From the NCBI GenBank assembly GCA_002723015.1, contig PBNG01000004.1, forward strand, positions 1 through 16,421: a stretch of DNA of 16,421 bases, written 5' to 3'. The DNA is from Roseibacillus sp. (GTDB lineage Bacteria > Verrucomicrobiota > Verrucomicrobiae > Verrucomicrobiales > Akkermansiaceae). Both the position numbers and the translations under genes were made by a program. Under the pieces are notes generated by a model. That model searched no databases and was not told the DNA's origin. It worked only from the letters and a program-made list of their open reading frames with translations. Position 1 is the first letter of the stretch; every line of letters begins with the position of its first letter. Below are positions 8,492 through 16,155 of the stretch, piece by piece.

Positions 8492-8497
8492 AGAGGA
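8492..8497 (+). promoter_or_regulatory. Ribosome binding site that bears on the start of the fusion hydrolase
   Basis: AGAGGA lies only 2 bases before the ATG at 8500 but 5 bases before the next codon, an in-frame GTG at 8503. The spacing therefore favours GTG 8503 as the real start, which would drop a single residue. The ATG cannot be excluded. Confidence 0.5.
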
Positions 8498-8499
8498 TT

Positions 8500-10395
8500 A
8501 TGGTGCCTACCGACTCCGTGCTCTTGGGGGGTTTCGAGGAAAGAGTCAGGCTTCTCCAAGAGCAGTTGCCGACGTGGATGGAAGAGGCCGAGGTGCCTGG
8601 TCTGGCGATTGCTGTGGTCGGAGACGGCGCAAGCTGGTGTCGCGGCTATGGCGTGGGGAATATAGTCGATCCTCGACCGGTGGACGAGGACACGGTCTTT
8701 GAAGCATGTTCCCTAAGTAAGCCGTTGTTTGCCTACGGCGTGTTGCGGCTTTACGAACAGGGCCTGCTTGATCTGGATGCACCGCTGGGTGGTTATTTAG
8801 AATCGCCGTATCTAAGCGATGAGCCGTGGCTGGAGCGTATCAGTGCTCGGCACGTGCTCTCCCACACGGCCGGCTTTACCAATTGGCGGCCCGAGGGAGG
8901 GCGATTGCGAGTCCACTTAGAGCCGGGGATGCGTTTTTCCTACTCCGGTGAGGGCTTTGTATATCTGCAGCAGGTGGTCGAAGCGCTTGTCGGTTGCTCG
9001 GCAGAAGAGTGGATGCAGGATACCTTGCTGGGGCCTCTCGGCATGGACGACAGCAGTTTTGTGTGGCCGTCCGATGGGGAAAAGCCACTGGCCACGGGCC
9101 ACGACGTATCCGGTCGCCCGGTAAATAAGCAGGTGTGGCCGGAGATGAACGCGGCTAGCAGTCTGCATACGACCGCGGCCGATTTTTCTCGCTACTTGCA
9201 CGCGATGGTGCGGTCAGATAGGGATAGCGCTGACCCGGTGGGCGCGAATACCCTGGCTCAGATGCTCTGCTCTCAGATTTCGGTCAACGATTGCAAGCCC
9301 TGGGACTATGACTGGCCACGTTTGCGGGTAGCGCTGGATACCTGCATTTCGTGGGGGTTGGGTTGGGGACTGCAACGGAGTGGTGAGCGGGTCGGTTTTT
9401 GGCAGCCGGGTGACAACGGACCGTATAAGTCGATGGCTTTTGGTTTTAAGGACGAGGGCCTGGCGATGGTGGTGTTGACCAACAGCGCGCGGGGTGCAGA
9501 GCTGTGGCCAAAGTTGGTCCCGGCTGCTTTGGGTGGCACGCACCCTGCTATCGCCTGGAGCCAGTCATCCCCGAAGATAGCGGATCGACCGTCTGCATGC
9601 ATCGAGGTTGTCGAGGGCGATCTGCCGATTGTCTTCGCCTTGCCGCACGATGGGGATCTTGGATTACCCGGGGTGGTGCCACGGCGCAACATCGCCAGGG
9701 ATTCTCACTTCAATACCACGTCGGCCCGGCACACGCGGGAGATCGCCCTCGAGGTGGCGCTGGCACTGGAAGGGCATACTGGTAAAAGGCCGTGGTTGGT
9801 GATAAATCGGTTGGCGCGGTCCTATGCGGATCTGGACCGCACGCCCCGTACTGCTTTTGAGCACCGGTATACAGCCGAGCTTTACAACGGGTATCATCGC
9901 AGATTGAAAGAGACCATAGCTCAGCTAAAAAAGGTTTTTGGAAACGGGCTATTGTTGATTATAGATGCCCAGGAGACCTTTCCGGCCGATATCTATATCG
10001 GCTCCCTGGAAAGCCGGAGCATAGCGGGTCTGAAGGATAAATACACGACTTCAGTTCTGGACGGGGAATACAGCTTAGGACATCAGTTGACTCGCGCGGG
10101 TTACAAGCTACCGTCCTTCAGCACAAGTATCGACTTGGGACAGGGGTTGATCCAGGACATACCCGCGACCGTCCCCCGTCCTCTGGATGGGGGGCAGGTA
10201 TTGGAGCGTCACGGTAGCCACCAGCCCGAAGGCATCGACGCGTTGAGCTTGGTATTGCACGAGCGGGTACGCGGCCCTTTACAGGAACGGAGACGCTTAA
10301 TCAAAGCTCTGGCTTTGGCGGTGGCGGGATTCGTCCGGGCTTTCCTGCCTGTGCAAGACGCAGACAGCGGGCATGCATCGGCACAAACGAGGTGA
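8500..10395 (+). CDS. Two-domain hydrolase: beta-lactamase/penicillin-binding-like serine hydrolase fused to an N-formylglutamate-amidohydrolase-like domain
   Basis: The 631-aa product has two recognisable halves. Residues about 15-345 are a class C beta-lactamase-like serine hydrolase. The SxxK motif SLSK is at 71-74, 'VLSHTAGF' at 119-126, a YSG motif at 148-150 (where YxN is usual), and WQPGDNGPYK at 301-310 sits in the third-motif position. Residues about 370-560 resemble the N-formylglutamate amidohydrolase superfamily: ALPHDG (380-385), 'PWLVINRLARSYADLDR' matching the hR.k.DlNR block, YHRRLK (465-470), and LLLIIDAQE (484-492) where the family has D(I/L)H. No signal peptide or membrane helix is seen, so it starts as a cytosolic protein. 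It begins 18 bases after clpV and ends 6 bases before vgrG, so it is very likely cotranscribed with them. An effector, or a factor acting on cell-wall or acyl-amino-acid substrates, is possible but inferred from position. Confidence 0.8.
   Translation: MVPTDSVLLGGFEERVRLLQEQLPTWMEEAEVPGLAIAVVGDGASWCRGYGVGNIVDPRPVDEDTVFEACSLSKPLFAYGVLRLYEQGLLDLDAPLGGYLESPYLSDEPWLERISARHVLSHTAGFTNWRPEGGRLRVHLEPGMRFSYSGEGFVYLQQVVEALVGCSAEEWMQDTLLGPLGMDDSSFVWPSDGEKPLATGHDVSGRPVNKQVWPEMNAASSLHTTAADFSRYLHAMVRSDRDSADPVGANTLAQMLCSQISVNDCKPWDYDWPRLRVALDTCISWGLGWGLQRSGERVGFWQPGDNGPYKSMAFGFKDEGLAMVVLTNSARGAELWPKLVPAALGGTHPAIAWSQSSPKIADRPSACIEVVEGDLPIVFALPHDGDLGLPGVVPRRNIARDSHFNTTSARHTREIALEVALALEGHTGKRPWLVINRLARSYADLDRTPRTAFEHRYTAELYNGYHRRLKETIAQLKKVFGNGLLLIIDAQETFPADIYIGSLESRSIAGLKDKYTTSVLDGEYSLGHQLTRAGYKLPSFSTSIDLGQGLIQDIPATVPRPLDGGQVLERHGSHQPEGIDALSLVLHERVRGPLQERRRLIKALALAVAGFVRAFLPVQDADSGHASAQTR
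10389..10395 (+). promoter_or_regulatory. Strong ribosome binding site of vgrG, embedded in the end of the upstream gene
   Basis: GAGGTGA lies 6 bases before the vgrG ATG at 10402, and its last three bases are the stop codon of the upstream hydrolase. This ties translation of vgrG to the preceding gene and supports a single transcript from clpV through vgrG. Confidence 0.65.
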
Positions 10396-10401
10396 ATCGG
10401 C

Positions 10402-13329
10402 ATGGCAATATGCAACTTTGAATTTGATGTCAACGGATTGGATTCTGATGTACTCGAGGTGTTGGAGTTCAGCGGGGAGGAAGAAATATCCCGACTTTTC
10501 CGCTTTGAGCTTGACTTGCTTTCTACTGATAAGGAGCTCGATTTTTCCGAGATCGTCAACAAACCGGCCACGCTGTCTGTGCAACGCAATCCTGGTGGAG
10601 AGGAGTCTTTTTTTCGCGGTCTGGTGGTTGATTTTCAGCAGTATGGCGAGACCCGTGATAAAGCGCGTTACCGGGTTACTCTGATGCCGCGGACTTGGCG
10701 GCTGTCCTATACCTACCAGAGTTGCGTTTTTCAGGACAAGACGGTCGAGACCATAATCGGCGATGTGCTGGCTGAACACGGCTTTTCGCAGGGTGATATA
10801 CGCTTTGAATTGATCGGCGACTATGCCGAGCGGGATTTCTGTGTTCAGTATCGCGAGACCGATCTGGATTTTATCTGCCGGTTGATGGAATACGAGGGCA
10901 TGTATTTTTACTTCGACCACAGCCAGGAGCAGGAAGTGATGATCATCAGCGACGATCGCAGCAATGAGGTTTCAATTCGCGATGACCAGGATAGCGTTGT
11001 TGGGTACCACCAGCCGGAGGGGCTCCTGCCCCTCGATGATGTGGAGACGATAAACGAGTTCGTTTACAAGGAGCAGATCGTTACGGGCAAGGTCATTTTG
11101 AAGGACTACAACTACCGGGAATCTGAGGTGTCGCTACAGGGCGAGGCGACGCTCAATCCCGAGATGCCAGGTATGTTTTATAGTTATGGCTCGCACTTTA
11201 AAGACAACGATCAGGGCAACCGTCTAGCTCAGGTGCGCAACCAGGAGTTCGAGTGCCAACGACGCACCGCCGAAGGTCGCAGCAATTGCATTAGTTTACG
11301 CGGTGGCTACAAAATGGGTTTGCAGGGCCACTACCGAGAAGATCTCAACGCCGACTACTTGCTGATCCGGGTGCAGCATCAGGGTCAGATGATTGAAGGC
11401 CAAGGTTCCTACAACAATGCCTTCACCTGTATTCCATCCGAGGTGCAATATCGTCCGGAACGTCGCACCCCCGAGCCACGTTTGCCGGGTATCTTGACGG
11501 CGAAGGTAGAAGGTAGTGACGACAACAGCCAATATGCGTCTATTGACGAAATGGGACGTTACAAGGTGCGACTGCCATTCGACCAGGGTGATGAGAGCCT
11601 GGGCAACGCGTCCAAGCCGATCCGTCTGATGCAACCCTCGACGGGAGCGGGGCACGGTATGCACTTCCCGGTTCACGCAGGGGCTGAGATGATCTGGGCT
11701 TGCATTGATGGCAATGTGGATCGGCCCATCGGTTTGGGCACGGCGCCCAATTCGACGCATGTGTCGCCGGTTACGTCGGAGAATAACAACGAGAATCTAC
11801 TACAGACCAGTTCGGGCCACCGTCTAAGTATGGATGATAATACAGAGAATCCGACTTTGACGCTCAGTTCGATGATTACCGCAGAAGGTAGTAGCGTTAG
11901 CGGGGGCTATTGTGGTGGCACGGGGAAGGGAAGTAGCCAATCGAGTAATCAAGGAACAGAGGACGATGTCGCTACGGCTCTGTCGACGCCGCAGCAGGAA
12001 GGCAATAGCGTTGTCAGGCAAGGAGGAATGGCCAACATAGAGGAAGGCGTGGCTATAGACGGGAATACGATCACCATGGAAAGTAGTGGGATTGCAATAG
12101 ATACTACTTCTGAATCGGGATTAATTATTGCTAATAACCCGAAAAATGAAGCGATACTCAATACGAAATTTTTGCAACTGACGTCCGGATCAGAGACGGG
12201 CGTTCGCGGGCCAGGTGATTTTGCAGGACTACAAATACCAAGTGGTGACGTTGCAGGGTTATTAATGAGTGGTACGACCAAACATATACAATTACAAACC
12301 CCAAGCACCCAAGAAATTCTCGCACTGGGTTCGGGGACAGGTACGGGTACAGGTGGGATTACGATTGGAACAAAGAACAATGCAAATACTACGATACACG
12401 GTCATTCGTTAGTATTAGCTGGTATCACCAACGATTATGATAAGTTGGTGATAGACGATTATTCGTCGGCTGCTAACGCAATTATTGGCTACGTGAATGC
12501 TGGGATTGCCACAATAATTTGGCTGCGGGGTTTGTATTCTAAGTTTAAGGACACTTGGAATGCGGGAATTAAAACAAGGAATCTCTATGGTTTCCTTAAA
12601 TTAATGTGGTCGTTTGTCGGAGCTTATAAGACCCTAGAAGGGCCAATTTCTGGAGCGGTTGATGATGATAATTACAAGAGTTTGGCTGCAGGTTTAGACT
12701 GGACTTCTAAAACGACTGGCAGCACCACAATTCTTGGGGATGATGCCATTAATTTACTTGCACCTGAGGGTAGTGTTCTCCTCAATGCAAACGGGATTGC
12801 GCTAAAATCTACATCATCAACATCAATCACGAACGGCTATATGGGCGTGAGCATAAGCACGATGGCTCTCGGCATCTCACTTAGCGCATTACAGGGCGGG
12901 ATCACGTTAAGTTCTTCATCTCCACTGGATGATATATCTCTTGACAATGCATTTGGTGGTGTGAAAATAAGTGGGTGCTACGGGGTGCCTCATGCTGTGG
13001 GTGGAGGCGTAACTTTAGCCGCTGCTCCGGCTGGTGTGTTGCCCCAAGCCGCACCGACAAAGATCACATTGGACCACCAAGGGATACAGATGATTTCGGT
13101 CCAGGATGTAAAGTTAACTATAGATGAAAAAGATATTAAAATAAAGGAACAGTCTGTAGCAGTTACTAAAATGGAAGCTGACGTTAAAAAACAAGAAGAT
13201 GCCATCAGTAATAATTCAAACGCCATAGCCGATAATGAACAAAATATCATTGGACTGCAACGAGCGACTATGAAGCGCAGGAATGCCGTGGTGAGCATGG
13301 AGGAAGCAGGGATAACTTCAACTAGCTAA
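10402..13329 (+). CDS. vgrG: VgrG (TssI), T6SS spike protein with long C-terminal extension
   Basis: VgrG trimers form the puncturing spike on the Hcp tube. The product is 975 aa, much longer than a minimal VgrG (about 600-700). Residues 1 to about 360 are the gp27-like region: 'FRFELDLLSTDKEL', 'VQYRETDLDFICRLMEYEGMYFYFDH' and 'TCIPSEVQYRPERRTPEPRLPG'. The gp5 OB-fold follows (about 360-450), with 'GRYKVRLPFD' and 'HFPVHAGAEMIWACIDGNVDRPIGLG'. 'LLQTSSGHRLSMDD' (466-479) leads into the spike. From about 490 the protein becomes rich in G, S, T and I in short repeats, as in a beta-helix or DUF2345-like stalk. This is interrupted by a hydrophobic stretch (about 690-740). A coiled-coil-like tail spans about 910-955. 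DNA for the extension is markedly more AT-rich than the 5' part. No recognisable enzymatic toxin domain is present. Confidence 0.93.
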   Translation: MAICNFEFDVNGLDSDVLEVLEFSGEEEISRLFRFELDLLSTDKELDFSEIVNKPATLSVQRNPGGEESFFRGLVVDFQQYGETRDKARYRVTLMPRTWRLSYTYQSCVFQDKTVETIIGDVLAEHGFSQGDIRFELIGDYAERDFCVQYRETDLDFICRLMEYEGMYFYFDHSQEQEVMIISDDRSNEVSIRDDQDSVVGYHQPEGLLPLDDVETINEFVYKEQIVTGKVILKDYNYRESEVSLQGEATLNPEMPGMFYSYGSHFKDNDQGNRLAQVRNQEFECQRRTAEGRSNCISLRGGYKMGLQGHYREDLNADYLLIRVQHQGQMIEGQGSYNNAFTCIPSEVQYRPERRTPEPRLPGILTAKVEGSDDNSQYASIDEMGRYKVRLPFDQGDESLGNASKPIRLMQPSTGAGHGMHFPVHAGAEMIWACIDGNVDRPIGLGTAPNSTHVSPVTSENNNENLLQTSSGHRLSMDDNTENPTLTLSSMITAEGSSVSGGYCGGTGKGSSQSSNQGTEDDVATALSTPQQEGNSVVRQGGMANIEEGVAIDGNTITMESSGIAIDTTSESGLIIANNPKNEAILNTKFLQLTSGSETGVRGPGDFAGLQIPSGDVAGLLMSGTTKHIQLQTPSTQEILALGSGTGTGTGGITIGTKNNANTTIHGHSLVLAGITNDYDKLVIDDYSSAANAIIGYVNAGIATIIWLRGLYSKFKDTWNAGIKTRNLYGFLKLMWSFVGAYKTLEGPISGAVDDDNYKSLAAGLDWTSKTTGSTTILGDDAINLLAPEGSVLLNANGIALKSTSSTSITNGYMGVSISTMALGISLSALQGGITLSSSSPLDDISLDNAFGGVKISGCYGVPHAVGGGVTLAAAPAGVLPQAAPTKITLDHQGIQMISVQDVKLTIDEKDIKIKEQSVAVTKMEADVKKQEDAISNNSNAIADNEQNIIGLQRATMKRRNAVVSMEEAGITSTS

Positions 13330-13453
13330 TATTTATGTTCAAGTGATCTTCGTCCCTTGCGGCGACTGCCTGATGCCTCAAACCGGTATAGCTTCTGTCG
13401 GACCCCAAGCAATCACCTTAATCCGAATCGTCACATCTGTATGAGGATAAATC

Positions 13454-14719
13454 GTGGTCAAACTAGCTGTAAATGATATCGGAGAATGGTCAGGCAAGCG
13501 AGTCCTTCTACGGGCGGATTTCAATGTGCCGTTGGATGAGGCGATCAAGATTAGGGACGACTTCCGTATCAAGGCCATATTGCCTACGATCCAACTGTTG
13601 AGCGCTGGCGGGGCCAGAGTGATCGTGATGTCCCATCTTGGACGACCCGACGGGGTGGATAAAGCGCTGAGTCTCAATCCGGTAGCTGAGGCTTTAAGTC
13701 AAGGTCTGAACAAGCCAGTAAGTTTGGCCCCAGATTGCGTCGGTGCCGAGGTTGAAGATTTGGTGCGACAGATGAAGGATGGTGACATAATGCTGTTGGA
13801 GAATCTGCGTTTCCATCCAGAAGAGAACGATAACGATCCTGAGTTCGCTCGTCAGCTGGCTATGCTAGGCGATATTTACGTTAACGACGCTTTTGCCAGT
13901 GCGCACCGGACGCAGGCTTCAAATGTTGGCATTGCCAAACATATGAAAATCTGTGTCGCCGGCAGTCTGATGAAGAAAGAAACCGATGAAATATTCGGCG
14001 CTATTGCCGCACCAGATCGGCCTTTTGTGGCCGTTGTTGGCGGCGATGACTTCGGCGAGAAAACGGAGATGATCGATTTTCTGCTTGACCACGTGGACCA
14101 TTTGCTGCTGGGTGGACCGGTCAGCCTGCCCTTCCTCAAGGCCAAGGGTTATCCGGTTGGGGACATGTCTGCAGCGGAAGTAGGGAAAGCGAGTGAGATT
14201 ATCCAAAGGGGCCAAGCAAAGCTGCATCTGCCCACGGACGCGGTCCTCGTGCGTGAGGTCACGGAAATGGGACGGGTTGAAAAAGTCCACCGTATGGTAT
14301 CGTTTACCGTAGACTTGGATCCCATGGTCGAAGAAATCATAGGCGATACTCCCGAACTCTTGGAAGCTGTTAAAAATCCTATAGTTGAGCTAAAGCCGGG
14401 CGAGAAAGTGGCCGACATTGGCACCAACACGGGTATTAGTTACCAAGAAATAATCCGTTTCGCGCAGACGCTTGTCTGGACAGGCCGGGTGGGAGATTTT
14501 GATGACCCACTTTCCAAAATGGGTAGTCAGCGCGTCACGGGCATCCTTGCGATGGAAGGCTATTTGGGGAAAAAATGTATTGCTGGGGGATACGATGTTC
14601 TGCCGGTGATAGCTGAGTATGGGGTGCATGAGGGCTTTTCACACATCTCCACAGGCCACCGAGCGTTCTTCGAGTGCCTGAAGGGGAAGTCGTTGCCGGG
14701 CATCGAGGCGTTGTCATGA
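13454..14719 (+). CDS. Phosphoglycerate kinase family protein, divergent catalytic site (first of tandem pair)
   Basis: The product is 421 aa and belongs to the PGK family, which normally makes ATP from 1,3-bisphosphoglycerate; classical bacterial PGKs are about 390-400 aa. The N-domain is very well kept: RADFNVP (20-26), R38, SHLGRP (60-65), LLENLRF (114-120), NDAFASAHR (144-152). These hold the residues that bind 3-phosphoglycerate. The C-domain is not: GGAKVxDK reads GGDDFGEK (196-203), so the first lysine is Asp while the last lysine is kept. WNGPxGVFE reads WTGRVGDFD (342-350), GGGDT reads GGYDV (378-382), and STGGGA reads STGHRA (399-404). An extra segment of about 25-30 residues precedes 'VADIGTNTG'. 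The start is GTG, with GAGGA (13444-13448) 5 bases upstream. It lies 124 bases after vgrG. A normal glycolytic role is unlikely; the real role is unknown. Confidence 0.88.
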   Translation: MVKLAVNDIGEWSGKRVLLRADFNVPLDEAIKIRDDFRIKAILPTIQLLSAGGARVIVMSHLGRPDGVDKALSLNPVAEALSQGLNKPVSLAPDCVGAEVEDLVRQMKDGDIMLLENLRFHPEENDNDPEFARQLAMLGDIYVNDAFASAHRTQASNVGIAKHMKICVAGSLMKKETDEIFGAIAAPDRPFVAVVGGDDFGEKTEMIDFLLDHVDHLLLGGPVSLPFLKAKGYPVGDMSAAEVGKASEIIQRGQAKLHLPTDAVLVREVTEMGRVEKVHRMVSFTVDLDPMVEEIIGDTPELLEAVKNPIVELKPGEKVADIGTNTGISYQEIIRFAQTLVWTGRVGDFDDPLSKMGSQRVTGILAMEGYLGKKCIAGGYDVLPVIAEYGVHEGFSHISTGHRAFFECLKGKSLPGIEALS

Positions 14720-14765
14720 ATGGTAGACCCGGGCAGGGTGCTAGAGTGAGCAAACGAGCAATTTC

Positions 14766-16034
14766 ATGATGGTAGTCGACGAAATAGGAGAATGGCGCGG
14801 TAAGCGAGTCTTGTTACGGGCTGACTTCAATGTGCCTTTGGACACCGAGAGGCAGATCACAGAGGATTTCCGTATTCAGGCTGTGCTGCCGACGATACGA
14901 CTCTTGAGTGAAAGCGGGGGCCGTGTCATACTGATGTCTCATCTGGGAAGGCCTAGTGGGTTTGATCCGGCTCTTAGTTTGAAGCCGGTAGCCGAGGCAC
15001 TTAGTAAGATGCTGAGCAAGCCAGTACTTTTGGCTCCTAACTGCGTTGGTCCTGAAGTTACGACGATGGTCGAGCAGATGCGAGACGGCGAGATCCTGTT
15101 GCTGGAGAACCTACGATTTCACCCTCAAGAAAATGGGAATGATCCTGATTTTGCCAGGGAATTGGCTACCCTAGGCGAGGTGTATGTTAGCGATGCGTTT
15201 GCCTGTGCCCACCGGTCCCAAGCTTCAAACGTGGGTATTGTGGAATTCATGAAGCCATGCCTTGCCGGGTTGCTGATGCGCGACGAGATAGAAAAGTTCG
15301 TTAATGCCATAAAGGAGCCTGAGCGCCCATTAGTCTCCATCGTCGGAGGCGAAAAGCTCAGCGCGATGGTCGATACAGTGAAGAACTTGTTACTAACTTC
15401 GGATAAACTGTGTATCGGTGGTCAGATGAGCTACACCTTTCGAAAGGCAAAAGGTGGTAACACAGGCGGTACCTTTGTCGAAGAAGATCAGATAGAAGTA
15501 GCCCGGGAACTGTTGGTAGATGGAGACGATAAAATTGCACTACCTGCTGATTGTATCGTCGAACATACATCGGATCTGGCGCCTGGTCCGAAAAAGTACC
15601 GGACCGGTTTTTTTGACCAGGCCACCATTGATACGAAGTATGCTATTGACCCAGCCTTGCTCGGGAACCAGACGCTGCCCGACGGCCTTCAAGCACCTGG
15701 CATGGAACCCAACGAGAAAGGGATCGATATCGGAGCGCTCTCGATGATGCGTTTTGGAGAATTGGGAAGAAGCGCAAAGACGTTGGTGTGGACCGGACGT
15801 ATGGGAGACCATGCCACTGTACAGAGCAGTGCCGGTAGCAGGTCCATAGCCGCTTTGTTGGTGCTTGCGACACTGAGCGGTGTATCGTCGATAACCGGAA
15901 CCCATGAGATGGTAAAATTTCTAAAACAAGAAGATCTAAACGACCACATATTTCATCTGTCGACCGGCGATCGTTCTTTCATACGGGTCCTGGAGGGAAA
16001 AGAGTTGCCGGGGATTATTGCATTGTCCACGTAG
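14766..16034 (+). CDS. Phosphoglycerate kinase family protein, divergent catalytic site (second of tandem pair)
   Basis: The product is 422 aa and is a paralogue of the gene just upstream, with near-colinear alignment over the N-domain and the same length. The 3-phosphoglycerate-site motifs are kept: RADFNVP (18-24), R36, SHLGRP (58-63), LLENLRF (112-118), SDAFACAHR (142-150). The catalytic motif reads GGEKLSAM (194-201): the first lysine is present but the last, which helps phosphoryl transfer, is Met. This is the opposite pattern to its neighbour. Other changes are WTGRMGDH (342-349), TGTHE (377-381) in place of GGGDT, and STGDRS (399-404) in place of STGGGA. The segment before 'GIDIGALS' is extended and differs from that of the first copy. 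The gene begins at ATGATG 46 bases after the first copy, with a poor ribosome site, and ends 121 bases before the second vgrG. Its function is unknown. Confidence 0.88.
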   Translation: MMVVDEIGEWRGKRVLLRADFNVPLDTERQITEDFRIQAVLPTIRLLSESGGRVILMSHLGRPSGFDPALSLKPVAEALSKMLSKPVLLAPNCVGPEVTTMVEQMRDGEILLLENLRFHPQENGNDPDFARELATLGEVYVSDAFACAHRSQASNVGIVEFMKPCLAGLLMRDEIEKFVNAIKEPERPLVSIVGGEKLSAMVDTVKNLLLTSDKLCIGGQMSYTFRKAKGGNTGGTFVEEDQIEVARELLVDGDDKIALPADCIVEHTSDLAPGPKKYRTGFFDQATIDTKYAIDPALLGNQTLPDGLQAPGMEPNEKGIDIGALSMMRFGELGRSAKTLVWTGRMGDHATVQSSAGSRSIAALLVLATLSGVSSITGTHEMVKFLKQEDLNDHIFHLSTGDRSFIRVLEGKELPGIIALST

Positions 16035-16155
16035 TATACGGTGGTGAGTAATCAAGTTGATCATATTTGTGGTGTACTTAGGGACAGGCTGATCTTTAAT
16101 CACTGTATGGTCTTTGGACTGACGAGTATCGCATTAGTAAGAAAGGTTTGGATTA

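Noticed and set aside
7813..8559. 248-codon open frame on the - strand opposite the end of clpV
   Set aside because: It lies opposite the well-supported AAA2 domain of ClpV, shows no family-like motifs, and is explained by codon bias of the + strand gene.
8500..10395. Fusion hydrolase as two genes merged by a sequencing error
   Set aside because: The frame is continuous through the inter-domain linker with no stop, no internal ribosome site and no start codon placed for the second domain, so a true fusion is the simpler reading.
11869..13326. VgrG extension as a known enzymatic toxin domain
   Set aside because: I see no catalytic motif of lysozyme, lipase, nuclease, ADP-ribosyltransferase or actin-crosslinking type; the repeats look structural.
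13357..13392. Possible promoter before the first PGK-like gene, TTGCGG with TATAGC
   Set aside because: The spacer is 24 bases, too long for a sigma-70 promoter; sequence alone does not support it.
13454..16034. Tandem PGK-like genes as an assembly or recent duplication artefact
   Set aside because: The copies differ throughout at base and protein level and have different linkers and catalytic substitutions, so they are old paralogues.
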